Shown piece after piece: positions 1-10,091 of a stretch of DNA of 64,000 nucleotides. The notes beneath the pieces were generated by a model, which was not told the origin of the DNA, did no database searches, and worked only from the letters and a program-made list of their open reading frames with translations. Each line of letters opens with the position of its first letter. Position 1 is the stretch's first letter. Both the position numbers and the translations under genes were made by a program. Source of the DNA: Gigaspora rosea (Eukaryota; Glomeromycota; Glomeromycetes; Diversisporales; Gigasporaceae); assembly GCA_003550325.1 (NCBI GenBank), contig QKWP01000101.1:446704-510703 (forward strand), given 5' to 3'.

Positions 1-985
1 TCAATTTTTAGACAATTTTTTCTAAAAAAACTATGTTATATTTTTTTGATCACCTTCCTATTTATTGAGAAAAACATTATTGTTCATTCAACCCCTCTTG
101 TATAATGTTATTTATGGATGCCCCTTTTTTTACTAGTTTGATTTTTTTTGTTATGAGTACTAATTTTTCTCTTTTTTTAAATATTTCTTTTCTTGGAATC
201 GTCATTCTTGGAGTCGTCATTTTGGAGTCATCATTCTTGAAATCATAGTAGGAGTCGAGATCTTTGTCAGTTTTAAGTATTTTTTTTTACTAGTTTGTTT
301 TTTTTTGTTTATGAGTACTAACTTTTCTCTCTTTTTTTAGATATTTCTTTTCTTAGAGTTGTTGTTTTTGAAGTAATTTTTCAAATCGCTGTTCTTGGAG
401 TTAAGATCTTTGTCGATTAAGTAGTTTTTTTTTGCTAGTTTTTTTTATGGGTACTAACTTCTTTCTTTTTTTAGATGCTTCTTTTCTTCATCATTTTTTG
501 GAGTCATCATTTTTAGAGTCGTTATTCTTGGAGTCGTCATTCTTGGAGTTATCATTCTTGGAGTTGACATTTTGAAGTCTCATGTGCTTCTGGTATCTTC
601 ATTTTGTCTTTGTGAAAAATCAGTCGAGTTGGTTTTGTTATGGGTATGTGGGGTGGGCAAAGTATTTTTTTAGTTTAGATTTTGTATTTTTTTTTTATAT
701 AAATAAAGTGTGAAGTTGGTACTGGATATAATATTCATATATTTGTGTAATTGGTTTTTTTTTAAAAAAAAATAAAAAAATTTCGGGTTTTTCCTAGTAG
801 TGATAAATTTGCTTTTTCTTTTTCTTTTTTTTTTTAACTTGTATATTTTTGAATAATCGATTAATCAAAATTGATCCTGTGAGTTACATATTCGTTAATT
901 TGCTCTTTACAAATCAGTTGGCATGTGACTTATATGATCGATTTTGATTGGTTGATTACAGAATTGACATGGCAACGAGTCGCTA
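1..985. mobile_element. Terminal part of a TIR element with T-rich interior and GAGTC repeats
   Basis: The first 850 bases are T-runs mixed with degenerate copies of a GGAGTCGTCATTCTT unit (about 190-580). At 850-985 lies a more complex end containing paired GATCGATTTTGATTGG-like blocks and the terminus ACATGGCAACGAGTCGCTATAAAC. The reverse complement of this terminus matches the left end of the element at 12481, including TTTATAG, GCCAT and ACCAATCA. I infer it is the right end of a second family member whose other end is outside the window. No coding sequence is seen. Confidence 0.45.
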
Positions 986-1042
986 TAAACTAACTCCTTA
1001 AATTTACTATTATTTATGATCTTTTGTAACTCTTACTACTAA

Positions 1043-1193
1043 GAGCCATGTCATTAATCACCTGGTTATTTTTTATCAGAGATCTACCTCCTTCCCCTTT
1101 TTAATATATAAATAGTCAGGTTCTTTATATATAATTTTATTTTTTTTTACCACCCTCTTTCTCTAAAAAATCATCTGATTTTTGTCACCCCTC
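1043..1193 (-). mobile_element. PIF/Harbinger-like MITE, copy 1
   Basis: A 151-bp element in reverse orientation relative to the copies at 5140 and 9915. It is flanked by TAA on both sides (1040-1042 and 1194-1196), the 3-bp duplication typical of PIF/Harbinger. Its ends pair as inverted repeats built on GGGGAGTGACA and GGGCAGTGTCA, with an AATCAGGTGATT block just inside. There is no coding capacity. Confidence 0.65.
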
Positions 1194-1975
1194 TAATCAC
1201 TTGTACCAACATATGCACAAAAATTCTGAAGTAAAGTTATAATAAAAATAGTAAAAAAAACCTAAAAAAATATATAAAGTATTACAGTAGCTATTATTTA
1301 GATATACAGTTGATTTAGAGGTAAAGTTCATAGACTATCTGCTGACAAGTTTAAAATTTATTACTTATCAGAAAGAAGCTAGATAGCTTTTCATTAGTTT
1401 GAACTACACAAAAAAACCTATTCTCCTTTGTACAAGTGGTAACTACTTGTTTTTTTTTGAAGAATTTTAAAAAGTGGTCTATTTAATATAACCTCTTCAA
1501 AAGATCGACAGTGTTTATACTAACTAAAATGAAAAAGTATCTACTATATTGAATAAATTGTCATAAGTAGTTTGGAATGAAATAACATATGAGATCCTTA
1601 GAAAAAACCACTAAAAAAGAATACTAGAATACTAATAATAAAAGTAGTCAGGTCTTAAGACTATTTATTTTGGTTTAACATTACCAGACCTTGGCCATTT
1701 TAGTAAATAGGACCCTTTAAAATTAACAATTTTTATTTTGTAAAGCCTGGTATACTTAAGAGTTCTTTTTAGCTAACTTTAGACCATAGATAAAAATTTA
1801 TAGAATAACAAAAGACTATAGTATGTTGTAGCTTTTTAATTCTGTTAGTGTATATTGTTTTCGTTTTATTGTTTTATATATAATAATTTAAAGCTTATAA
1901 TAAATAAAGAGCAAGGTTTTAGTTATAAAGCCTAAAAAAAAATTTACTATTATTTAAAGTTATTGTTATAAAGTA

Positions 1976-2239
1976 CAAAAGTATATATATTGGCAAGAGG
2001 AACTAGGATCAGAGGGTTTAATTAGGCAATCACCTAGTTGGGTTGCAGGTATGGCAGCTAGTATAAAACCTTTGGATGAACTATTTCAATTAAACAACCA
2101 AAAGTTGTACATTTGGCTAGTTGTATCCTTATCCATGTAACAAATATCAGGTGCCCAAAGATCCACAAACTTGATTAAATAAACTCATCACCCAGAGTGG
2201 GAACTTTGGTATAAAAAAAAAACCAAAAGTATATATATT
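1976..2239 (+). mobile_element. 5'-truncated SINE/retroposon with poly(A) tail and 16-bp target duplication
   Basis: CAAAAGTATATATATT occurs exactly at 1976-1991 and 2224-2239. Between them the insert (1992-2223) ends in an A-run at about 2213-2222. The core around 2018-2150 (blocks such as GGTATGGCAGCTAGT and GGCTAGTTGTATCC) matches the reverse complement of 53225-53350, inside the full-length tRNA-derived SINE at 53150-53853. The 5' tRNA head is absent and the last about 70 bases before the poly(A) differ from the 53-kb copy. The structure is that of target-primed reverse transcription with 5' truncation. Confidence 0.8.
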
Positions 2240-2890
2240 AGAAAGCAGAACAAACTTTATAAAAATATTAAATAGTTTTTTATATTAATTTTTAGAAATA
2301 AAAAATAATAATATAATAATTAAATATATAATTAGTAAAAAATAGAAATTTGTTGTACCTGAGACATGTTGCATCCCTTGATTCTGACCAAAAAAATCAC
2401 ACAATTTTGTAGACAAAAAATTTTATTTTTTAAAAATTAAAAACTTTACTAACAGCTAATAAAATATAAAAATTAATAATTGATAACAAAGTATATAGTG
2501 TAAAATTTTAACTTTTTCTAAGTTATAATAATAAATTGTACTTAACAATTAAGCATACAAGAAAGCTAGCTGTTATTGAACTATACTACTTTACAAAATT
2601 GTTGCTAACCATATTGGCAACAAGTATAAATCAAGATACCAATAACAAGAAGATAAAACTAATACCAATACATAGTAAAACTAATAAAAATACAAAAGAC
2701 CATAGCTTCAACCTTTTATAATACCACTCACACCAACTGACAATCATTAGACAAAAATTTAATAACAAAAAGTGGGCAATTCACTAAACCCTTCAAAAAT
2801 TCTTTAATAGTACTACCTACCAAATAGAGAAATATAGATCAACAAGATTTTCCATATATCAATCTAATCTCTACTAGGTAGGGTTAATAT
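2240..2890. other. AT-rich spacer
   Basis: No recognisable gene. The short open frame at 2536-2721 has no family features. The A-rich codon-like texture suggests very old decayed coding DNA, but I cannot name a source. Confidence 0.4.
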
Positions 2891-3600
2891 CTAGATTTAT
2901 TTTTATATTCAGATTCAACTAATAATCAAAGATATCATTTGGTTTAATCCAAATATAATTAAATTCAGATATATTATTAAATTTGGGTATAATATATTTG
3001 AATTTAAGATTATATTTAAATTTAATTATATATCCAGATTTAATAATAATCTGGATTAGTTATAATCCAGATTTAATTATAATCCAGATTTATCTAAATT
3101 TATAATTTTTGCAATCTCCAAAATTTCTAGTTGGGTTTAGATTGGCAATTAGCCCTAGTAGTTGGTGGGGTTTATAACAAATTATTAGCCTAGGCACTTT
3201 TTACTTAATGAATATCTACGATTTCACTAGTAAAATTTTTAGTGATTTTGGGCAAAATCGATTATTTCTGGCCTTGTTGACCAGGATTTGATGTATTCCA
3301 ACCAGGAATTTTTTGCATAAAATCTAAATTTATAAAAATGTCTAATTGGTTAAAAAAAAGGCATTTTATACAATAATTGTTGGCTTTGTAGTAGAATGAT
3401 ATAATAATATATTTGATATATATAGTATATGTAATCCAGATTTATATTTAATTCAGATTTATATTAATTCAAATTTAAATTTTAAATCCAGATTATATTT
3501 TAATCTAGATATATATTGTTCAAAAATTGAATATGGATTTAAAATAAATACAAATTAATCTAGATATAAATATAAATTTGGATTCGATATTAACTACTAT
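2890..3600. repeat. Degenerate ATCCAGAT/TTAAT arrays
   Basis: Two stretches (about 2890-3110 and 3430-3600) consist of imperfect repeats of AATCCAGATTTA with spacers of A and T. The unit is what ATCCGGATTTA, found nearly intact at 61485-62110, would become after loss of the CG dinucleotide. The stretch between (3110-3430) is plain AT-rich DNA. Confidence 0.55.
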
Positions 3601-4120
3601 TAGGTTCTTACCAAACAATCTGTATTTGGCAAAAAAACTAATAACTGATCCCCATGCAGAAATTATTATTCTGCAAAATTATAAGATAGATTACCCAAAT
3701 ATTTTAGAAATAGCTAATAACTCAAATATAATAAAAGTACTATTAACTACTATTAGTAAATAGTTATTAAATAAGAACTGTTTTATAGACATAAAAAAGG
3801 CTCCAAATAAAAACAATAATAGTATCTATCATGGTATAGAAGTACAAAACCCAAATACACAAATGAAAACAAAATTTAATACAACAATCAATAATGACCC
3901 TTCTATTAGCAAATGTTTATATAGTAAAGTAGTTTGCAACTAGTATGATAACATGAAGAGTTGAACTACTGAACAAGATTATAAATAGATCAAAATAGTC
4001 AACAAAGAGTAACAAAGTTAAAGTTGGATGACAGTACTACAAACTTTGATAGTGACAAATAGAACTATGATAAAATAATGTTAGTACTAAAAGATAAGAA
4101 AGCTCTAACTAGGGCTCTGA
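3578..4120 (+). other. Old decayed coding-like stretch, unassigned
   Basis: A 61-codon open frame at 3578-3763 begins MDSILTTIRFLP and continues past a stop with codon-like texture (KNCFIDIKKAPNKNNNSIYHG) to about 3940, then many stops. I do not recognise the family. It may be the remnant of a mobile-element or host protein, or chance in A-rich DNA. Confidence 0.2.
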
Positions 4121-4124
4121 TCGT

Positions 4125-4310
4125 CCTGAACTGAGACCAGACTTTAGGCAAGTCTGAGTCCAGTTCGATTTCGAACTGGACTTGAACTCAAACTATTTTA
4201 CAACTCAGTCTGGTCTGAGTCCGAATATCAAACTTTTGGATTGGTTCAAGCCCAGTTTAAGTCCGGTCCAAAAGTTTGAGTCCAGTCCGAAAGTCCAATA
4301 CCCAATCCAA
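4125..4310. repeat. Palindromic-core tract built on GTCC/GGAC
   Basis: A patch much richer in G and C than its surroundings, made of irregular copies of GAGTCCAGTCCGAA and its complement (for example GAACTGGACTTGAACTC). The sense and antisense forms alternate, so the tract can fold back on itself. A related tract lies at 9150-9350. Confidence 0.6.
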
Positions 4311-4499
4311 TATGCATAAGATGGTAAATATTTTATAGTGTTCTAACCCAGATAAGAGTGCTAACATTTATTAGGTAATATTTTAGAGAGTAGGGGGGGG
4401 TCAAGAAAAATTTTATCTTAGTTAAATTTGATTGGCTAAAATTCTATTTATAGATCTTACCTAGGGTGAAGATTAGTCTCTAAAATTCAATTTTTAAAT

Positions 4500-4815
4500 T
4501 AGTTGCGGGCTGCAACTAAATAAAAAAAATAGTTGCAGATTATAAGAACTTATAAAAATTTAGTCAAAATTTATAAGTAAAATTTGCAAATTTATGTGCA
4601 GAATTTGTATATACACTTCAGATTTTGGTTGCAGAAATTTAAAATTTGTTGCAGTCCGCAGACTCTGCAACCCAATTTCAGATACTGGTGGAGGGATAGG
4701 GTAAGCCTCTATAGTAAATGAATATTAGATAATAAATGTTAGTGCCCTAAATATCATCCAGGTCATTCGCAGGTGGGTGGGTAACCTGAATTATGGCCCA
4801 CTCGAGTAGTCAACT
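4500..4815. repeat. TTGCAG inverted patches and a CACCCGGGTG-type patch
   Basis: 4503-4675 contains repeated TTGCAGAT, TTGCAG and CTGCAAC blocks in both orientations. 4755-4815 contains GGTGGGTGGGTAACCTG and related blocks resembling the CACCCGGGTG patch at 63355-63480. No gene is seen from 4310 to 5139. Confidence 0.35.
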
Positions 4816-5139
4816 CACAGGCAGGGAACCTATAAAATTTTGCAAAGATTTAAATAATTGATTTCCATTTTTCGTAAATTTTTGGTTAGAATTTTTGTTA
4901 TACAAATTATCTAATAATTACTAATTTTTTTGCTGATTTTTGTAGTTCATAGTTTCTACCAACTACTAAAAACCATGGTTATATCCAAAATGTGATCAGT
5001 GTGCTAAAACTAATATAGCAATAAGTAAATAATTAAGATATTATGCTTTAGCATTTTTGATTGGTCATACAACCCATGATCAAAATATTAAGACTAATAC
5101 TAATGAGCAAGCTATAATCAAAGAACATTATTACAATTA

Positions 5140-5279
5140 GGGGAGTGACAAAAATCAGGTGATTTTTTAGGGGGGTAAAAAAAGTTGAAATTATATATAA
5201 GAACCTGTCTATATGTATATTAAGAAAGAGAGGGGTAGGCCTCTGATAAAAAATAATCAGGTGATTAATGATACGGCCC
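5140..5279 (+). mobile_element. PIF/Harbinger-like MITE, copy 2
   Basis: A 140-bp element flanked by TTA (5137-5139 and 5280-5282). Left end GGGGAGTGACAAAAATCAGG, right end AATCAGGTGATTAATGATAC followed by GGCCC. It closely matches the copy at 9915-10068 and, inverted, the copy at 1043-1193. Confidence 0.7.
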
Positions 5280-5578
5280 TTAGACCATCAATGACTATTA
5301 GTGATGTATTAAAAAAAAGTTAAATGCTTAAAGTAATTGGTATAAGGATTAATACCATTACGATCCACATTTCTTGTAAAATATAAAATATGTATAGAGA
5401 TGGTTGGAATTGACTTTATCTATGTTGCTTATACTTATTTTCTTGGAATCCTTTTGGTAAGCGTTATAATTTTCATTTATCTGTTATTGAAAAGAAGTTA
5501 ATTTTTTAATAACATATGGAGTAATTGTATTAGGTATATTATTATAATGAAATAGTTGTGTCATTTTTCTTTAAACGT

Positions 5579-6265
5579 TGTTACTATCTAGTTAGGAGAT
5601 ATCAGACCTCTGGTAAGAGCTATCAGGATAGTAAACGAAGTAGACATCATATGAGAACATTAGATAGGGTCAATATATTGATCTTTATTCATAAAATGAG
5701 AACGAAGTCTGAAATACATGCAAGGCAGATACATTGGTCTTTTATACATGTTGACTACCTAGAATTCTCTCCTTCCTGAGACATTCATCAGATTAACTTC
5801 CTTCTGATATTACTAATCTTTAATTCCCTTAACACCAATGAAACTTCCCTTCGTGACTCTACCCAATTCAAGTTTTATAGCCGAAGTATAACCATTCAAC
5901 ATTCCCGTAGTATCACTCCTTTAGGCTAGAAGATTTGCAATAATATATGAAAGCCTGCTATAAATATGAGCAATTCGAAGGACGTATAGACTATACTTCT
6001 TAATTGGGTGTGGGACACTTAATATCATTAGCGGGTGTGTTTGAGATATTGGGAATCCGGGTATGTATTAATACAACTACCAAATAAGACAATAATGCAG
6101 GGTAGGTATAGATATCATAATTTAGAAAGGGATGAACAATCATTATCGTGGAACAGTTTAAGGGTTACGGATAATCGATCGGATCGTGATGGTGCAGGGA
6201 TAGAGTAACAGGGGTGATGATCATAAGGGAGATTCGAGCGCATAAAAATTTTTAATAGTGTAATA
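5579..6265 (-). repeat. 3' LTR of the retroelement
   Basis: Left copy of the direct repeat. Differences from the right copy are almost all C/T or G/A changes plus a few 1-bp indels. Open frames inside it are shadows and are not annotated. Confidence 0.8.
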
Positions 6266-6267
6266 TA

Positions 6268-6285
6268 CTTCTTTCCTTTATTTTT
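6268..6285 (-). other. Polypurine tract of the LTR element
   Basis: On the minus strand the sequence just upstream of the 3' LTR reads AAATAAAGGAAAGAAG, followed by TA and the LTR start. Position and purine content fit a plus-strand priming site. Confidence 0.6.
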
Positions 6286-7665
6286 GAGCTCCTACGAGAA
6301 AGATTAAAAATAAATAAAGAGGTTTCCTTCAGTTTTAAAATACCTACTAACTCAATGTATTAATCAATAAAATTCTCAACAGAATCCTCGAAAATATAAG
6401 AACGAAATTTGTCACTGTCTCCAACATTCATCTACTAAAGTAGAGGAGAGGTCATGCATCAACTCGTCATCAAAATGGAATTGAAGTCGAAAAAGATGAA
6501 CATGGAGCATCAAAAAAATTTCTTCTAGGTCTCCCAAAGAGATTTTAAAACCTCAAGAGCCAATGAAATTTATCTGACAATCTAACTATACTAGGAAGTA
6601 TGCAGTTGAATTCTCCTCGCCCTAGTACTCGAAGGGTATGCGATTGAATCTTCCCAGCTTCGATTAAAATAATTTATAATTCCGATTAACAAAGACAAAA
6701 AAAAATTAAAAATTCTAACAAAAAAAAAATATTGTTCCTATCATTGATCCTTCTCATGCACAGTACTTATTCTAGCCAGTACTAGGCTATTTTCATGACT
6801 TATAGTCCCTCGAATTCAACAAACAAACTTTAACAAAAAAATAAAAAAATTTTAAATTTCAGATTATTCATCTTTGGTCAGCATATACATTCGTCATGAT
6901 TTGAAGGTAGTGGATAAGGTTGTACATCGGCATCATCAAAAAAAAAATCAAAATCGAAAAGGATGAACATGTTATGGAATTTGTGTTCATGGTCAGGTTG
7001 TAAAAGGTCTTGGTGTGTTTAAAAAAATTATTATTTTTTTTTTTCGTCAGGGAACCACTGAGCTCAATCTGCTGGACTGGCTACAGCTCCGAAGTTAAGT
7101 TCTTAAAAAAAAATTTTTTTTTTTTTTCCAATAGGTCATTTTCAATAATTTTTCCTTCTGACTCTTTTGCTTCATAGGAGTCATAGTTATAAAATCTATC
7201 GAACTTTTTTTTTACAAGAACTTTTTGGAGAACTTTTAAAGGGAGAAAACAGATAATACGATTTGGCTTGTGGTCTTGTGAATGAAAGAGAAGGAACAGA
7301 AAATTTTTCATAGTTATGCTTATATGGGGCAGAAAATTTATGGTTTTTAAAATTACTCAAAAGTGTGTACGTGGAGGTCAAGATAGTTCAGGAGGGTCGG
7401 TCATAGAACCAGACATGAAACATTTCCCACCAACAGTGCAGCCAAAAATCAAGATCAAAGAGATCAATTCTGTCCATTTTGTATATAACAAAAACATAAA
7501 AAAAATAACTCTGGCATGAGAAAAAAATTTTAACAGCAAAGATCTGAAGTGCATTGTTCTTCCAAAGAATAATGATGGAGGTCATGGTTTTGAAATTTTA
7601 AAAATGTTGCTCAAAATTGTTCATAAACGTTAAAAATTGACGAAATCTGAAGTGCGATATAAAAT

Positions 7666-7683
7666 TCCATACAATCGGCACCA
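7666..7683 (-). other. Primer-binding site of the LTR element
   Basis: On the minus strand, two bases inside the 5' LTR, the sequence TGGTGCCGATTGTATGGA is complementary to a tRNA 3' end reading TCCATACAATCGGCACCA. CCA, a discriminator A, a 7-base acceptor half and a plausible T-stem can all be seen. I cannot assign the amino acid without tRNA genes from the genome. Confidence 0.7.
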
Positions 7684-7685
7684 TA

Positions 7686-8373
7686 TGTTACTATCCAGTT
7701 GAGAAATATCAGACCCGCCGGTAAGAGCTATTGGGATAGTAAACGAAGTGGATATCATATGAGAACATTAGATAGAGTCAATATATTGATCTTTATTCAT
7801 AAAATGAGAACGAAGTCTGAAATACATGCAAGGCAGATATATTGGTCTTTTATACATGTTGACTATCTAGAATTTCCTCCTTCCCGAGATATTCATCAGG
7901 TTAACTTCCTTCTAATATTACTAATCTTTAATTCCTTAATACCAATGAAACTTTCCCTTCGCAACTTTACTCAATTCAAGTCTTATAGCCGAAGTATAAC
8001 CATTCAACATTCCCGTAGTATCACTTCTTCAGGCTAGAAGATTTGTGATAATATATGAAAGCCTGCTATTAATATGAGCAATTCGAAGAACGCGTAAACT
8101 ATACTTTTTAATTGGGCGTGGGACACTTAATATCATTAGCATGTGTATTTGAAATATTGGGGATCCGGGGTATGTATTAATACAACTACCACATAAGACA
8201 ATAATGCAGGGTAGGTATAAGTGGCATAATTTAGGAAGGGATGAACAATCATCATCGTGGGACAGTTTAAGGGTTACAGATGATCGATCAGATCGTGATG
8301 GTGCAGGGATAGAGTAACAAAGGTGATGATCATAAGAGAGATTCGGGCGCATAAAAATTTTAATAGTGTAACA
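7686..8373 (-). repeat. 5' LTR of the retroelement
   Basis: Right copy of the direct repeat, bounded by TGTTAC at 7686 and GTAACA ending at 8373. Its internal open frames (for example 7699-8037) come from repeat sequence and show no protein family. Confidence 0.8.
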
Positions 8374-9150
8374 ATGTTATTAAAAAATGTTATATATATG
8401 CATATATAGTGTACAAAACTTGTGATTAATATATGTCAAATATTTGAATATGTTGGTTTGCACATTGTATTAATTATAGGTGATAGTTTGTTGGGCTCAA
8501 TGTTATTACAGGTTTGAATTTTTTTTTTTGCTACATGTGTATCATGTAATATTCTATTCGTGAAATTTTTGTGATATGCATGTATAATGTAAGTATAAAT
8601 AAATTAATCTCTCCAATAACTCTTATCTATTATGAAAGAGAACCTTGTAGGTAGGAATTTGAATTTCCATTTGTTTATTTAAAATGATTAAGTCTCTTTA
8701 ATTGAGAATATAATATTGATAGTGGTATTTATTCTTATATGCAAGAAAGTATATGAAAGTATATGTATATATTGTAATGAATATTTCAATTAATATAAGA
8801 TTTTACAAATGATTATATTCAATTAATATGATTTAATTGTAATATATATACATATGAAACAGTTTTACTAACTATAAAACTGAATTGTTTGCTAAATATT
8901 ATGTAAATATTTCAAATCAAATATAAAATAGGTATTGATAAATGTAATCAATAATTGAATTTGATTTATTTAGATTTGGGATATTATTTGGATACAAATT
9001 AAAATCATTATTGGGGTTTTTTTAAGTTTTTTTTTCTTTTTTTCTTTATCCAATTTTTTTTAATTTGGTTTTTTCTTTTTTTTAAGTTCACTTTTTTTGA
9101 AATTTTACTTTTTTTTTGTTTTTTTTTGTTTTTTTTTAGAATTAGAGTAT
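8374..9150. other. AT-rich spacer
   Basis: No gene or structured repeat seen. From about 9010 the sequence becomes T-rich low complexity that leads into the next tract. Confidence 0.5.
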
Positions 9151-9350
9151 TAACTCCAGACCTAGACAGGTTTGTAAACTTCAAACTGAACTCAGACCGA
9201 ACCTAAAATCATGTTTGAGTTCAGTTCGAGTTTGATACTTTAGATTCAGGTCCAAGTTTGGGTTTGAATTTTTCAAAATTTATGGTTTAAGTCCAGGTCC
9301 AGCCAGACCCAGCCGGACCTGAACTGGACTTTGAAGCTCTAGTTCTAACA
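9150..9350. repeat. Palindromic-core tract built on GTCCAG/GACCTG
   Basis: Irregular alternating copies of AACTGAACTCAGACC-like and GGTCCAAGTTTGGG-like blocks, ending in a run of CCAGCCAGACCCAGCCGG. Same type as 4125-4310 and compositionally unlike its surroundings. Confidence 0.55.
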
Positions 9351-9784
9351 GAATTAATTAGGCATAAAATCCAAAAAACAATATATATACTCAATTCTAG
9401 AAGTAATTAAACTTAAATTGAATAAAGGAACAAAGCATTCTTCATGTCTTTTACTAGACAAATAGCAATGCAGCCACATTATCAAAAAGTATTTATCTCA
9501 TTAGTTAATAAGGTAATTGATTGCTAAAAAAAATTATATGAAATACCAATATGATAACTAGTAAAACAATAAAGATCAGATTTTTTTGAACTTGAAGAGA
9601 AAACTAGTTATAAATTTTTTACGAACTCTGAGATACTAAAGATAAATGTACATAAAGTAATGTTAATAATTTTTCACTTAATGCGCTTTACCAAAATCAC
9701 TATAAAAATCCTTTTCAAAACTGTGAAGAAGATAGTAAGACAAGTACAAGATAAAAGTTTAAAACAACTAACTGAAGACCCTTA

Positions 9785-10091
9785 GAAGAGTGACAAAAAT
9801 CTGATAATTTTTTAAAAAAGGAAGGTGTAAAAAAAAGTAAAATTATATAAAAGAAACCGACTATTTATATATTAAAGAAGAGGAAAAAGTGTAGGTCTCT
9901 AATAAAAAATAATTAGAGGAGTGACAAAAATCAGGTGGTTTTTTAGGGAAGAGAGAGGGTAAAAAAAGTTGAAATTATAAATAAGAACCTGACTATATAT
10001 ATATTAAAAAAGAGGGAGAGGAGGTAGGCCTCTGATAAAAAATAATCAGGTGATTAATGACACTGCCCTTAGATGATTAATGACATGGTCT
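9785..10091 (+). mobile_element. PIF/Harbinger-like MITE, copy 3, interrupted by copy 4
   Basis: The left part (9785-9911) begins after TTA at 9782-9784 and matches the family from its GAGTGACA end up to ATAAAAAATAA. Copy 4 then begins. After copy 4, GATGATTAATGACATGG (from 10072) supplies the missing right end of copy 3, which closes before TTA at 10092-10094. Copy 4 therefore inserted into copy 3 at a TTA. Confidence 0.7.
9915..10068 (+). mobile_element. PIF/Harbinger-like MITE, copy 4, nested
   Basis: A 154-bp element flanked by TTA at 9912-9914 and 10069-10071. Its ends are GAGGAGTGACAAAAATCAGG and, at the other side, AATGACACTGCCC, giving inverted termini AGTG(A/T)CA. It sits precisely inside copy 3. 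Confidence 0.75.

Larger units (their letters stand above)
5579..8373 (-). mobile_element. Non-autonomous LTR retroelement (TRIM/LARD-like)
   Basis: Two directly repeated segments of 687 and 688 bp (5579-6265 and 7686-8373) flank 1,420 bp that contain no gag or pol frame. The LTRs begin TGTTAC and end GTAACA (right copy; the left copy ends GTAATA). A primer-binding site adjoins the right LTR and a purine tract adjoins the left LTR, so the element is transcribed from the minus strand. Flanks ACGT and ATGT could be a 4-bp target duplication with one transition, but this is weak. The internal region contains two related segments around 6450-6520 and 6925-6980 (both with GATGAACATG). It would need proteins from an autonomous relative. 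Confidence 0.8.

Noticed and set aside
7699..8037. 112-codon open frame in the right LTR as a gene
   Set aside because: The same sequence in the left LTR is broken by stops and the frame follows repeat sequence with no protein family.
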